Below, piece by piece: positions 1-9,399 of a stretch of DNA of 64,000 bases. A program made the translations under genes and the position numbers. Position 1 is the first letter of the stretch, and every line of letters begins with the position of its first letter. The notes below the pieces were generated by a model. That model did no database searches, was not told the origin of the DNA, and saw only the letters and a program-made list of their open reading frames with translations. The stretch spans positions 1 to 64,000 of the forward strand of contig JAXLZA010000013.1 in assembly GCA_046351135.1 (NCBI GenBank). The letters are read 5' to 3'. Origin of the DNA: UBA4427 sp046351135 (GTDB lineage: Bacteria; Myxococcota_A; UBA9160; UBA4427).

Positions 1-2
1 AG

Positions 3-278
3 GGCGCTTGTCGGATCTACGCGGAGCGGCCGCTGGTCTGCCGCTCGCAGGGGCTCCCGCTGCGGCTCTACTTCGAGGACGAGGAGGGCGAGGTCGAGGA
101 GCGCCGCGACATCTGTCCGCTCAACCTCGAAGGCGGGCCACCGCTCGCGGCGCTTCCCGAGGAGGCCTGCTGGCTCGTCGGCGTCCATGAGCTGCGCCTC
201 GCGGCGATCGACGAGGCGGCGGGCGGCAGCGACGAAGCTCGGGTCCGGCTGCGGGACCTCTTCGCGCAGCGGACCTAG
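3..278 (+). CDS. YkgJ-family cysteine-cluster protein, 5' end cut by window
   Basis: The reading frame is open from the window edge to a TAG at 276-278 and gives 91 residues. Visible motifs are GACRIYAERPLVCRSQGLPL followed by RDICPLNL. This matches the C-terminal part of the YkgJ/UPF0153 family, whose conserved cysteines are thought to bind a metal or Fe-S centre. The first cysteines lie outside the window, so the start and full length are unknown. The family has no settled function. The opposite-strand frame here is a shadow. Confidence 0.72.
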   Translation, partial: GACRIYAERPLVCRSQGLPLRLYFEDEEGEVEERRDICPLNLEGGPPLAALPEEACWLVGVHELRLAAIDEAAGGSDEARVRLRDLFAQRT

Positions 279-353
279 CGTCCCGTGCCGGAGGCACGGT
301 TTCGAGGAGCACGAGCTCGTTGGGCGGGGCGGTCGGGCCGATCGCCCCGGGCG

Positions 354-626
354 TCAGCGCAGATGCGCTTCGATCCGGGCGCGCAGGGTCGCGAGGTCGA
401 GACCGTCGATCTCGAGGGTCTTCTTCGGCGAGCTGCTGCCCGAGGCGATGCGGACCGCGTCGATCGGCAGCGCGAGGGCCTCGGCCACGACCCGCAGCAC
501 CGCCTCGTTCGCCCGCCCGGCCTCCGCCGGTGCGCGCACGCGGACCTTCAGCGCGTCACCGAGCCAGCCCGCGATGCCTTCGCGGGTCGAGCCGGGCACG
601 ACCTTGAGGGCGATCCGGATGGCCAC
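354..626 (-). CDS. DUF167 / YggU-family protein
   Basis: A 90-residue protein from a GTG start. It matches the small DUF167 (YggU) fold in length and motifs: LKVVPGSTREGIAGW near the N-terminus, RVRAPAEAGRANEAV in the middle and SGSSSPKK near the end. The family is widespread and its function is unresolved. The gene begins 4 bp after the stop of the SDR gene, so the BNR-repeat, SDR and DUF167 genes form one minus-strand operon. Confidence in the family is high; the role is unknown. Confidence 0.88.
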   Translation of the reverse strand: MAIRIALKVVPGSTREGIAGWLGDALKVRVRAPAEAGRANEAVLRVVAEALALPIDAVRIASGSSSPKKTLEIDGLDLATLRARIEAHLR

Positions 627-630
627 GCGC

Positions 631-1584
631 TCAGGCCGGGAGCTTCTCGCCCGACCACCGTTCGGAGAGCGCGATCAGCTTGCGCGCGCCCTCGCGGTCG
701 AGGGCATAGGGCATGACGCCCGTGGAGCCCGCGAGGTCCTTGATCGGCTCGGCGACGCCGCAGTCCTCGCAGTAGACGCCGCCCTGGCCCTCGAGCTCCG
801 GCGCCGTCGCCGCCCAGACCGAGGTCGCGGCACCCTGGGAGACCTGCTTGAACTGCATCGGCTCGGCCTGCGGCCGCTTGCCCATCATGATCTTGAAGTC
901 GTCCTTCGAGAGATGGCGGCCGAGCTCGGTGTGGATCGCGCCCGGGTGGACGGCGAAGGATCGGAGGCCGCGGCTCGCATAACGCTCGTCGAGCGCGACG
1001 CTGAAGAGGATGTTCGCGGTCTTCGCCTGGCCGTAGGCGGCCCACTTGTCGTAGGGCTGCTTCTCGAAGAGCGGATCGTCGAAGCGGACGTTCGACATGC
1101 GGTGGCCACCGCTCGAGAGGTTGACGATGCGGCCCGGCGCGGCGGCGAGCAGGTTCGGCAGCAGGCGCGCGGTCAGCACGTAGTGGCCGAGGTGGTTGGT
1201 GCCGAGCTGGAGGTCGAGGCCCTGCTTCGTGCGCGCGAGCGGACACGCCATCACGCCGGCGTTGTTGATCAGGACGTGGATCTTCGGGAAGCGGCGGGCG
1301 ATGTCGTCGGCGCCCGCGCGGACGGAGTCGAGGTCCGAGAGATCGAGCAGCGCGATCTCGAAGCGTCCCGTCGGCACCGCCGTCCGCAGCCCGGCGACGG
1401 CCTGCTCGGTCTTCGCCTTGTCTCGCGCGACGCAGACGACCTGCGCCCCGCGCCCCGCGAGCACGCGCGCCGTCTCGATGCCGAGCCCGGCGGACACGCC
1501 GGTGACGACGATCGTCCGGCCCGTCAGGTCGACGTCGCGGGCGACCTCTTCGGCGGTCGAGTGGAATCCGAATCGTCTCGTCAT
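631..1584 (-). CDS. SDR-family oxidoreductase, retinol-dehydrogenase-like
   Basis: A 317-residue short-chain dehydrogenase/reductase. The Rossmann NAD(P) motif is TGVSAGLGIETA near residue 30, followed by NNAG, and the catalytic Tyr-Lys pair is in YGQAK. The long C-terminal part and the spacing resemble the WWOX/retinol-dehydrogenase-like SDR branch, which reduces or oxidises hydrophobic alcohols and ketones. The ATG overlaps the stop of the upstream BNR-repeat gene by 4 bp (ATGA), suggesting translational coupling. The substrate is not predictable from sequence. Confidence 0.9.
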   Translation of the reverse strand: MTRRFGFHSTAEEVARDVDLTGRTIVVTGVSAGLGIETARVLAGRGAQVVCVARDKAKTEQAVAGLRTAVPTGRFEIALLDLSDLDSVRAGADDIARRFPKIHVLINNAGVMACPLARTKQGLDLQLGTNHLGHYVLTARLLPNLLAAAPGRIVNLSSGGHRMSNVRFDDPLFEKQPYDKWAAYGQAKTANILFSVALDERYASRGLRSFAVHPGAIHTELGRHLSKDDFKIMMGKRPQAEPMQFKQVSQGAATSVWAATAPELEGQGGVYCEDCGVAEPIKDLAGSTGVMPYALDREGARKLIALSERWSGEKLPA

Positions 1585-2729
1585 GGCGGGGCTCCTGTCG
1601 GGCTTCGAGGGGCGGCCTCTTCCGTCGCGTCCCGGCTCGCCGCGAGCAGTGGGCGGAGCGACGGGATGCGCAGGTACGCGATGCGGCGGCGGTTCCAGGT
1701 GTAGCAGAGGACGAGTCCCTCGCCCGAGGCGATCACGGCGGGGTAGGAGAACTCGCCGGGGCCGGTCTCGACGTCGAGACGGAAGGGCCAGGTCCGGCCG
1801 TCGTCGCGGGAGAAGAGGAGGGAGAGGGGCGTGCGCGGCGCCCAGTTGCCCGGGACCGGATTGCAGGCGAGGGCGAGCGTCCCGTCCTCGAGGCGCGCGA
1901 CGTCGAGGGCGCTGTTGTTGTTGGGCACGCTCGTCGGCCGGGCCGTCGACCAGTGGTGGCCGTCGTCGTCGGAGTCGCTGCGGTAGATGCGGCCGTCGGT
2001 CGTGCGGAAGAGGGCGTGGACCCGGCCCGGCTCCGACTCCCAGAGCGCCGGCTGGATCAGCCCCTTGCCGTGGAAGGCCGACCGATCGACGGCGATGCGT
2101 GCCGTCGCGACCCAGCCGCCGACGCCGTCCGGGCTGCGATCGAAGAAGGCGTCCCAGCGCCGCCAGGCCTCGATCGACGCCCCCGCGAGCCAGGCGCCCG
2201 AGCGCAGGCGGATCGGCTTGTTCCGCACCGCCCCCCTCCCGCCGCGATCCCCCGGCACGAGCGGGACGGCCGGCTCGAAATGCCGTCCCCCGTCGAAGGA
2301 GAGCGCGATCCACGTCTCCCACGTCCGGATGCGATCGCCGACCTTGAATTGCAGGGCCAGCCCGTCTTCGTCCGCGCGTGCGCCGTCGAGGCGATAGAGG
2401 ACGGGGTTCCAGTGGGCGACGTCGCGGATCTTCAGGCTGCGCTGCGGGGGCGAGAAGGCGAGCGGTCCATCCGGCGCACCGATCGCGCGGCCTTCTGCCG
2501 TCCAGATCGCGACGTCGGGATGGCCTTCGTGGGTCCCGGCGAAGAAGGCGACGACGAGTCGCCCGTCCCGCATCCCGACGACGGTCGCGGCGTGGCACTG
2601 CGCGAAGGGGCGATCCTCGCCGAACACGAAGCCGCGCTCGAGCAGCGCCGCATCGGGCTGGAGCACCGATCCGCTCGCGGCCGGGGCGGCGGGCGTCGCG
2701 GACTGCGCGTGCGGGAGGGAGTCGTCCAC
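1581..2729 (-). CDS. BNR-repeat / sialidase-fold protein
   Basis: A 382-residue protein with several Asp-box-like segments, for example SFDGGRHF, SDSDDDGHHW and SRDDGRTW. These mark a six-bladed sialidase-type beta-propeller. An exo-sialidase-like domain spans roughly residues 40-360. Family members remove or bind sugars, but many bacterial ones have unknown substrates. No obvious signal peptide is present at the chosen ATG, so it may be cytoplasmic. It is the first gene of the operon with the SDR and DUF167 genes. Confidence 0.78.
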   Translation of the reverse strand: MDDSLPHAQSATPAAPAASGSVLQPDAALLERGFVFGEDRPFAQCHAATVVGMRDGRLVVAFFAGTHEGHPDVAIWTAEGRAIGAPDGPLAFSPPQRSLKIRDVAHWNPVLYRLDGARADEDGLALQFKVGDRIRTWETWIALSFDGGRHFEPAVPLVPGDRGGRGAVRNKPIRLRSGAWLAGASIEAWRRWDAFFDRSPDGVGGWVATARIAVDRSAFHGKGLIQPALWESEPGRVHALFRTTDGRIYRSDSDDDGHHWSTARPTSVPNNNSALDVARLEDGTLALACNPVPGNWAPRTPLSLLFSRDDGRTWPFRLDVETGPGEFSYPAVIASGEGLVLCYTWNRRRIAYLRIPSLRPLLAASRDATEEAAPRSPTGAPP

Positions 2730-2767
2730 GCGTGGACGATACTCCGGCCGGCGGATCGGGAGAAAAC

Positions 2768-2787
2768 ACCATTTTTGAATTTTTGTG
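2768..2787 (+). promoter_or_regulatory. A/T-rich tract, candidate promoter of the PilZ gene
   Basis: A short T-rich stretch (tttttgaattttt) in an otherwise roughly 70 percent GC region, about 80 bp upstream of the PilZ start and between divergent genes. It contains a TTGAAT that could be a -35 box, but no good -10 follows. It is called only because AT-rich tracts are rare here. Confidence 0.25.
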
Positions 2788-2862
2788 GGCCAGCGTGGAT
2801 TGCCCTACTCGCCTCTCCGGGGGACCGGACCGATAGGGCCATCGAACTCCAGGGAGTGACTC

Positions 2863-3687
2863 GTGGTGAAGGTGGGCAACGACGTTCTCTTTCAGGAGCC
2901 GACGGTCAACATCCGGCGGCTGCGACGCTCGGTGGTGATCGCGGCCGACGACGGCTCGATCTCGGTGCGCTTCGTCGGCGATCCCTTCGACTTCACGGTC
3001 GACCAGGAGATCCTGATGTTCTTCAACGGCAAGCGGGAGTTCATGCAGCAGGTCGGCCGGATCATCGAGATCCAGCAGCCCGAGCCGATCGTCGATCCCG
3101 CCGCGTCGCCGGAGGCCGCGGAGGCGGCTGCCCCGCCGCCGGAGAAGTCGATCGCGAAGCCCGCTCCCGCCGTCACCGTCTCGAAGGCGCTCGGGAAGTC
3201 GGCGATCGCGAGCAAGGGGAAGGTCGCGGTGGCCGGCGCGAAGAGCGCCGCCGCGGCGACAGCCGCGGCCGTGCCGGAGAAGAAGAAGGAAGGACCGGTC
3301 TTCGTGATCGAGCCGGTCGGGGATCCGATCTCGGCGGAGAACCGCCAGTCCTATCGGGTCAGCACGATCTCCGCCGGCATCCAGGCCCGCATGGGCGGCG
3401 AGTCCGGTCTCCAGGTCCAGGATCTGAGCGCGACGGGCTTCGCCCTGCTCGCGGACAAGAAGTACAAGATCGGCCAGACCGTCGAGGTCGCCATCCGCTA
3501 CGGCGACGAGGCCTGCCACGGCAAGGCGTCGATCCAGAGCTTCCGGGAGCTCGAGAGCGGGCGGCTGCGCTACGGCGTCCGCGCGATCGAAGAGGATCCC
3601 CACGCGCAGACCTTCCTGAGGACGCTGCAGCGCATCTCGCTCGCGGTGCAGCGCGAGCAGCTCGCCCGGAGCGGCGGGGTCCGTTAG
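2863..3687 (+). CDS. PilZ-domain protein (candidate cyclic-di-GMP receptor)
   Basis: A 274-residue protein from GTG. Residues 1-70 form a small beta-rich domain, followed by an Ala/Pro/Lys-rich linker (about 75-150). The C-terminal PilZ domain (about 160-265) carries NRQSYRV and, downstream, DLSATGFAL, which match the RxxxR and DxSxxG c-di-GMP motifs, although the arginine motif is weak. It probably acts in the cytosol as a c-di-GMP effector for motility or surface traits. It stands alone between operons. Ligand binding is not certain because the first arginine motif is degenerate. Confidence 0.82.
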   Translation: MVKVGNDVLFQEPTVNIRRLRRSVVIAADDGSISVRFVGDPFDFTVDQEILMFFNGKREFMQQVGRIIEIQQPEPIVDPAASPEAAEAAAPPPEKSIAKPAPAVTVSKALGKSAIASKGKVAVAGAKSAAAATAAAVPEKKKEGPVFVIEPVGDPISAENRQSYRVSTISAGIQARMGGESGLQVQDLSATGFALLADKKYKIGQTVEVAIRYGDEACHGKASIQSFRELESGRLRYGVRAIEEDPHAQTFLRTLQRISLAVQREQLARSGGVR

Positions 3688-3764
3688 GCGCACGACCGGC
3701 GCGGACCGCCCGGCGGCGCAACCGGCGCAGCCGTCGCGATCCGCGCGGCTCGCTCGGCTCGCGA

Positions 3765-4586
3765 CTAGCGGCCGGTGAAGCGGGGCGGCCTCTTCTCGAG
3801 GAAGGCGCGCATGCCTTCGGCCGTGTCCTCGGTCGAGGTGCAGGCGGCCTGGGCGACCGCCTCGATCTCGAGGGCCTCGGCCATCGAGAGGCTGCTCGCG
3901 CGGTGGAGGCTCTGCTTGATCTGCGCCAGCGCGATCGGCGGCCGCTCGGCGAGGGCGACGAGCTTCTCGTCGACGGCGGCCTCGATCGTCGATCCTTCGA
4001 AGATCGCGTTCACGAGCCCGTACTCCCGCGCCGTCGCCGCCGGGATCCAGTCGCCGAAGAACGCGAGCTCCTTCGCGCGCTGCATGCCGATCAGCCGCGG
4101 GAGCAGCCACGAGCCGCCGCAATCGAGCGAGAGCCCGCGTCGCACGAAGATCTCGCAGAAGCGCGCCTCGGGCGTCGCGTAGACGAGGTCGCAGGCGAAG
4201 GCGAGGTTCGCACCGGCCCCCGCCGCCACGCCCTCGACCAGGGCCACGACCGGCTTCGGATGGCCGTGCAGCGCGCGGATCGCGCGGCCGTAGACGCGGT
4301 TCATGACGTCGAGGGTCGTCGATGCGGGGGAGCCGGGGCGCCGCGGCGGGGCCGCCGGCGCCGCGCCCGGGCCGCGGTCGGGGGCGAGATCGCCGCCCGA
4401 GCAGAAGTTTCCGCCGGCCCCGCGGATCAGGACCGCACGGACCTCGGGATCGGCCTCGAAGTCGTCGAGCACGTCGGCGAGCTCCCGCGCCATGCGCGGA
4501 TCCATCGCGTTCTTCTTCTCGGGTCGCGCGAGCAGGATCCGCCCGATCGCTTCCCGCTTCTCGATCGAGAGCGTCGCGAGCTGCAT
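3765..4586 (-). CDS. enoyl-CoA hydratase/isomerase-family protein
   Basis: A 273-residue crotonase-fold protein. The oxyanion-hole segments are GGNFCSGGDL (near residue 60) and EGVAAGAGANLAFACDL (near 120), and the C-terminal ACTSTEDTAEGMRAFLEKRPPRF is typical. It should act on 2-enoyl-CoA thioesters in beta-oxidation or ring-cleavage side pathways. An insertion of Pro/Ala-rich residues (about 75-90) is unusual. The ATG was chosen because an AAGAGGAAC ribosome-binding site precedes it. Confidence 0.9.
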   Translation of the reverse strand: MQLATLSIEKREAIGRILLARPEKKNAMDPRMARELADVLDDFEADPEVRAVLIRGAGGNFCSGGDLAPDRGPGAAPAAPPRRPGSPASTTLDVMNRVYGRAIRALHGHPKPVVALVEGVAAGAGANLAFACDLVYATPEARFCEIFVRRGLSLDCGGSWLLPRLIGMQRAKELAFFGDWIPAATAREYGLVNAIFEGSTIEAAVDEKLVALAERPPIALAQIKQSLHRASSLSMAEALEIEAVAQAACTSTEDTAEGMRAFLEKRPPRFTGR

Positions 4587-4651
4587 GTTCGTTCCTCTTC
4601 TTTTTTTTCGGGCGGGTCGCGCGGACCGTGGGATCGCGCGAGTTCCGTCGC

Positions 4652-5197
4652 TCAGTCGCATCCGCTCCGGCGCGCGCCGGTGATCCCGATCGACTCGAGC
4701 AGGGCGTAGACCGGGTCCGTCGCGTCGCGCCGGCTCCCGACGTGGCTCTCCGGGATGTCCCACCACGCCGTCTCCGGCAGCCGCAACGACCACTCTCCGA
4801 TCGCGATCCGGCTCGCGATCTTCCAGACGCCCGCGCGCCGCTCGAAGCGGTCGAGGTAGCGGAAGGCGGTGGCGAGGTTCTGGTGGGGCTTCGCGGGGTC
4901 GCCGCGGTGGACCGAGATGCCGTAGGTCTCGGCGGCGGCCCGGTCGGGGTCGGGGCCGAACTCGACGCGGACCTGGTTCAAGGCGTGGGTCGTGAAGCGG
5001 TAGCGGGCGAGGAGCTTGTCGACCCAGACGACGTACGCGTCGGCGGACCCGAAGAAGCTGCCGTGGTGATCGGTCGCGTCGTCGTGGTAGCAGGCGCGCA
5101 CGAGGGCGAGGTCGCGGCGGTCGATGCCGCGGCAATAGTCGTGGATCACGCGCTCGATCTCTTGTCGGTCGAGCAGGCGGGCGAGTCGTTCGTCCAT
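4652..5197 (-). CDS. SnoaL/NTF2-fold protein
   Basis: A 181-residue nuclear-transport-factor-2-like protein. It begins with the typical helix (LLDRQEIERVIHDYCRGIDRRD), then DATDHHGSF and a beta-sheet core ending in a tryptophan-rich segment. Such proteins act as cyclases, isomerases, dehydratases or subunits of steroid and aromatic catabolic enzymes, often with no detectable catalytic motif. The next gene downstream on the same strand is the enoyl-CoA hydratase-like gene, which fits a catabolic role. Confidence 0.82.
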   Translation of the reverse strand: MDERLARLLDRQEIERVIHDYCRGIDRRDLALVRACYHDDATDHHGSFFGSADAYVVWVDKLLARYRFTTHALNQVRVEFGPDPDRAAAETYGISVHRGDPAKPHQNLATAFRYLDRFERRAGVWKIASRIAIGEWSLRLPETAWWDIPESHVGSRRDATDPVYALLESIGITGARRSGCD

Positions 5198-5370
5198 CGG
5201 GCCACGCTAGCCAGCGCGTCCCGGCAGGTCGAGGCGCTCGCCCGGGGCCGTCGGGCCTGCGGTCCGCGTCGTCCGGCGCCCGCGGCGGCGGGGGCCGGGT
5301 CGGCTTCGGAGGCCCGGGATGCGGGTCGCCGCTATGCTCCCGCCGCCCGCGATCCCACAGGAGTCCCCCC

Positions 5371-6399
5371 TTGAGCGCATCCCCCTCGCTTCGCTTCGGT
5401 GTCATGTTCGGCTACTGGGGAGCCCAGCCCCATCCGAGCTTCGTCGAGATCGCCCAGACCGCCGAGCGCCTGGGCTTCCACTCCGTCTGGACCGCGGAGG
5501 CCTGGGGCTCGGATGCCTTCACGCCGCTGACCTGGATCGGGGCCCACACGAAGACGATCAAGCTCGGCACCTCGATCGTGCAGATCTCCGCGCGGACGCC
5601 GACCTCGACGGCGATGCACGCCCTGACCCTCGACCACCTGACGAAGGGCCGCGTCATCCTCGGCCTCGGCGTCTCCGGCCCGCAGGTCGTCGAGGGCTGG
5701 TACGGACGCCCCTTCGACAAGCCCCTCGCCCGGACGCGCGAGTACGTCGACATCATCCGCCAGGTCCTGCGCCGCGATCAGCCGGTCAAGAACGACGGCC
5801 CGCATTATCCGCTGCCGTATTTCGGCGAAGGCGCCTGGGGCATGGGCAAGCCGCTCAAGCCGATCACCCACGCCCTGCGCCCCGATCTCCCGATCTACCT
5901 CGGCGCCGAGGGCCCGAAGAACGTCGCCCTGGCTGCCGAGATCTGCGACGGCTGGATCCCGCTCTGGTACGCACCGACCCGCGAAGAGGTCTACGCCGAC
6001 TCGCTGACCCATGCGAAGCCCGGCTTCGACATCGTCGTCCCGGTCACGGTCCACATCACCGACGACGTCCAGAAGGCCTACGACGCGATCCGCCCCTCGC
6101 TCGGCTTCTACGTCGGCGGCATGGGCGCGAAGGACCGCAACTTCCACAAGGAGCTGATGGGTCGCATGGGCTATCCGAAGGAGGCCCAGAAGATCCAGGA
6201 CCTCTTCTTCGAGGGGAAGCGCGGCGAGGCGATCGCCGCGGTGCCCAACGCGTTCATCGACGACATCGCGCTGGTCGGCCCGAAGGAGCGGATCCGCGAT
6301 CGGCTCGCCGCCTGGAAGGCGAGCCGCGCGAGCACGCTGCTCGTCCACGCCTCGACGCCCGAGGCCCTCGAGCTGACGGCCGACGTGTTGATGGGTTGA
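5371..6399 (+). CDS. LLM-class F420-dependent oxidoreductase
   Basis: A 342-residue luciferase-like TIM barrel. It opens with RFGVMFGYWGA and has the family segments VWTAEAWGSDAF and KGRVILGLGVSGPQVVEGWYG. This arrangement fits the mycobacterial-type F420-dependent LLM group. The reaction is hydride transfer with reduced F420; the substrate is unknown. A TTG start is used because an AGGAG ribosome-binding site lies 7 bp upstream (5359-5363). A second LLM enzyme follows 85 bp later. Confidence 0.88.
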   Translation: MSASPSLRFGVMFGYWGAQPHPSFVEIAQTAERLGFHSVWTAEAWGSDAFTPLTWIGAHTKTIKLGTSIVQISARTPTSTAMHALTLDHLTKGRVILGLGVSGPQVVEGWYGRPFDKPLARTREYVDIIRQVLRRDQPVKNDGPHYPLPYFGEGAWGMGKPLKPITHALRPDLPIYLGAEGPKNVALAAEICDGWIPLWYAPTREEVYADSLTHAKPGFDIVVPVTVHITDDVQKAYDAIRPSLGFYVGGMGAKDRNFHKELMGRMGYPKEAQKIQDLFFEGKRGEAIAAVPNAFIDDIALVGPKERIRDRLAAWKASRASTLLVHASTPEALELTADVLMG

Positions 6400-6484
6400 T
6401 CGATCGATGCGGTGATGCGTTTCGGGCCGCGAGCTCGAAGGCGCTCGCCGCGGGCGCCGGGCCCCGCGCCGGAGGAGTGCTGCG

Positions 6485-7357
6485 ATGAAGTTCGGTTATT
6501 TCGGCCTGAACGTCGGGACCTTCAATCATCCGGACGCGATCGGGCGCCTCGTCGTCGCGGCGGAGCAGCTGAGCTTCGAGTCGATCTGGACGGGCGAGCA
6601 CGTCGTGCTCGTCGATCCGCAGGTGCCGCCGTCGCCGGTGCCCCCGCATTCGACCTTCGTCGACACGATCGCGAGCCTCGCCTTCGCGGCGGCGCGGACG
6701 ACGCGGATCAAGATCGGCTCCGGGATCATCCTGATCGCGCAGCGCGATCCGATCGTGCTGGCGAAGGAGCTCGCGGGGATCGACGTGCTCTCGAAGGGGC
6801 GGCTGCTGGTCGGGGTGGGCGTCGGCTACGTGAAGGGCGAGTTCGATGCCCTCGGCATCCCCTACGCCGAGCGCGGTGCCCGCGCGTCGGAGCACATCGA
6901 GGTCCTGCGGACCCTCTGGACCAGCGAGAGGCCCGCCTTCGACGGGAAGTTCACGCGCTTCTCAGGCATCCAGTCCCGTCCCTTCCCGGTCCAGAAGCCC
7001 CACCCGCCGATCCACGTCGGCGGCATGTCCCCGGCTGCCCTGCGGCGGGCAGTCGCCCAGGGCAACGGCTGGTACGGCTTCTTCCTGGACGTCGCGAACA
7101 CGGGGAAGATGATCGAGGGCCTGCGCGAGACCGCGAAGCGGGTCGAGCGGCCGGCCTCGCTCGGGAAGCTCGAGATCTCGGTGACCCCGCCCGGTCCGAT
7201 CGACTCGGATACGGCGAAGCGATACGAGGACCTCGGCGTCGACCGGATCGTCCTGATGCGCGGCTTCGGCGACATGGCCGGGCAGCGGGAGCAGAGCGCC
7301 GAGGACGCCGTGCTGCGCTTCCTCGAGGACATGGCGAAGGAACACCGTCTCGGGTGA
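6485..7357 (+). CDS. LLM-class F420-dependent oxidoreductase
   Basis: A 290-residue luciferase-like monooxygenase-fold protein starting MKFGYFGLNVGTF. It has SIWTGEHVVL, KGRLLVGVGVGYVKGEF and GNGWYGFFL, matching probable F420-dependent oxidoreductases. It is a distant paralog of the preceding gene and shorter. The two probably share a transcript, and the FMN glutamate-synthase-like gene lies 132 bp downstream. A GGAGGAG-like ribosome-binding site precedes the ATG. Confidence 0.87.
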   Translation: MKFGYFGLNVGTFNHPDAIGRLVVAAEQLSFESIWTGEHVVLVDPQVPPSPVPPHSTFVDTIASLAFAAARTTRIKIGSGIILIAQRDPIVLAKELAGIDVLSKGRLLVGVGVGYVKGEFDALGIPYAERGARASEHIEVLRTLWTSERPAFDGKFTRFSGIQSRPFPVQKPHPPIHVGGMSPAALRRAVAQGNGWYGFFLDVANTGKMIEGLRETAKRVERPASLGKLEISVTPPGPIDSDTAKRYEDLGVDRIVLMRGFGDMAGQREQSAEDAVLRFLEDMAKEHRLG

Positions 7358-7489
7358 TCGCGGCGGGGTCGGCCCCCGACGGCGCTTCAGGCCTTTGCCC
7401 GAGCGGGCGAGAAGGTTGTGGGACGGACGGCCGGTCCGGCCGATGCGCGTCCCGGAGCACCGGGGAGACCGGGGCACGAGGGAGCCCGA

Positions 7490-9292
7490 ATGAACGCGAT
7501 CCTGATCACGCTGAACATCATCGTCCTGTCGAGCCTGCTCGCCCTCGGGCTCGAGTGGCCGCCGGCGCTCTTCGCCTTCCTCGTCGTCGGTCCCCTCGCG
7601 ATCCTCTCGATCCGGCGCATCTCGAGCGGCGGCGTCTCCGCGCGCGTCGTCTTCGGGACGACCGCGGCCGTCGCGGTCTCGGGGATCGCGGGCCTGAGCT
7701 ACGTCTGGCCCGCCGCCTGGTACGGGATGCTGGTCGTCGGCCCGATCGTGCTGCTCGGGATCGTCGACATGCTCCAGACGAAGCAGGCGATCCGGCGCAA
7801 CTTCCCCGTGATCGGCCACGCCCGCTATCTGCTCGAGATGATCCGCCCGGAGATCCAGCAGTATTTCATCGAGAACAACATCGAGGGCCGCCCCTTCAAC
7901 CGCGAGGAGCGCTCGCTCATCTATCAGCGCGCGAAGGGCGCCGTCGACTCGCTGCCCTTCGGGACCCAGCGCGACGTGTACGAGACGGGCTACGAATGGA
8001 TCAACCACTCGATGGCGCCGGTCGAGCCGCAGGAGCACGAGCCGCGGGTCTGGTTCGGTCAGGGGCGCTGTGCGAAGCCCTACTTGGCGTCGATCTTCAA
8101 CGTCTCGGCGATGAGCTACGGCGCGCTCTCGACCAACGCGATCATGTCGCTGAACCGCGCGGCGAAGGACGGCGGCTTCTACCACAACACCGGCGAGGGC
8201 TCGATCTCCCCCGCGCATCTGCAGGGCGGCGATCTCGTCTGGCAGATCGGGACGGGCTATTTCGGCTGCCGCACGCCCGACGGCCGCTTCGACCCGGGCT
8301 CCTTCGTCGAGCGGGCGAGCCGCGACGAAGTCAAGATGATCGAGATCAAGATCTCGCAGGGCGCGAAGCCGGGCCACGGCGGCATCCTGCCCGCCGCGAA
8401 GATCACGCCCGAGATCGCGAAGATCCGCGGCGTCGAGATGGGCAAGGACGTGAACTCCCCGCCCGCGCATACGGCCTTCTCGACGCCCATCGGCCTGCTC
8501 GAGTTCGTCGCGCGCCTGCGCGACCTGTCGGGCGGCAAGCCGACCGGCTTCAAGCTCTGCCTCGGCAAGCGCCGCGAGTTCCTCGCCGTCTGCAAGGCGA
8601 TGCTCGAGACCGGCATCGTCCCCGACTTCATCACCATCGACGGCGGCGAGGGCGGCACCGGCGCCGCGCCCTTCGAGTTCTCGAACAGCCTCGGCACGCC
8701 GCTCGTCGAGGGCCTGACCTTCGTCCACAACGCGCTCGTCGGCATCGGTCTGCGCGACCAGATCCGGATCGTCGCGTCCGGCAAGATCTCGAGCGGCTTC
8801 ACCCTCGCGCGCACCCTCGCCCTCGGCGCCGACACCTGCAACGCCGCCCGCCCGATGATGCTCGCGATGGGCTGCATCCAGGCGCGCAAGTGCAACACGA
8901 ACGAATGTCCGGTCGGCATCGCGACCCAGAACCCGGCCCTGACCGTCGGCCTCGTCGTCGACGAGAAGGCGAAGCGCATCGCGCGCTACCACCGCGAGAC
9001 GCTGCGCGCGGCCGTCGACCTGATGAGCGCGGCGGGCCTCTCGAAGCCCTCGGAGCTGCGCCCGTGGCACGTCATGCGCCGCGTCTCCCAGCTCGAGACG
9101 CGCCACTACGGGGAGATCTTCGAGTACCTCGAGCGCGGCGCGCTGCTGCGCGAGCCGCTGCCGGCGAGCTTCGCCCGGGCCTGGGAGGTCGCCGACGCCT
9201 CGACGTTCTCCTACACGGAGCCGGAGCACGGCATGTACGTCGCGACGCGGCTGTCGGGCGGCGGGAGCGTGGCGCAGGCGGCGCAGGTCTAG
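7490..9292 (+). CDS. FMN-binding glutamate-synthase-family membrane protein
   Basis: A 600-residue protein related to the FMN and 3Fe-4S part of glutamate synthase. Three hydrophobic segments fall in about residues 3-95, so it is membrane-anchored. The barrel has GGEGGTGAAPFEFSNSLG, and the cluster-binding segment is CIQARKCNTNECPVG (three cysteines). The amidotransferase and C-terminal beta-helix domains are absent. Proteins of this type exist in many bacteria without a proven substrate. The start is the ATG at 7490, which keeps the hydrophobic N-terminus. Confidence 0.9.
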   Translation: MNAILITLNIIVLSSLLALGLEWPPALFAFLVVGPLAILSIRRISSGGVSARVVFGTTAAVAVSGIAGLSYVWPAAWYGMLVVGPIVLLGIVDMLQTKQAIRRNFPVIGHARYLLEMIRPEIQQYFIENNIEGRPFNREERSLIYQRAKGAVDSLPFGTQRDVYETGYEWINHSMAPVEPQEHEPRVWFGQGRCAKPYLASIFNVSAMSYGALSTNAIMSLNRAAKDGGFYHNTGEGSISPAHLQGGDLVWQIGTGYFGCRTPDGRFDPGSFVERASRDEVKMIEIKISQGAKPGHGGILPAAKITPEIAKIRGVEMGKDVNSPPAHTAFSTPIGLLEFVARLRDLSGGKPTGFKLCLGKRREFLAVCKAMLETGIVPDFITIDGGEGGTGAAPFEFSNSLGTPLVEGLTFVHNALVGIGLRDQIRIVASGKISSGFTLARTLALGADTCNAARPMMLAMGCIQARKCNTNECPVGIATQNPALTVGLVVDEKAKRIARYHRETLRAAVDLMSAAGLSKPSELRPWHVMRRVSQLETRHYGEIFEYLERGALLREPLPASFARAWEVADASTFSYTEPEHGMYVATRLSGGGSVAQAAQV

Positions 9293-9399
9293 CCGCGGGG
9301 CTGGGCGCGCGGGGCAGGGCGTCGACGGGGCTCGATGGGGCCCGGCGGCCGGGTCGCTCCCGATCGAGAGATTTCTTCAGCGCTCGCTGCAGCGCCGTC

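Noticed and set aside
631..4122. A 1163-codon minus-strand open frame
   Set aside because: Only its last 317 codons (631-1584) match a real protein (the SDR). The rest is the other-frame shadow of the BNR-repeat and PilZ genes, common at this GC content.
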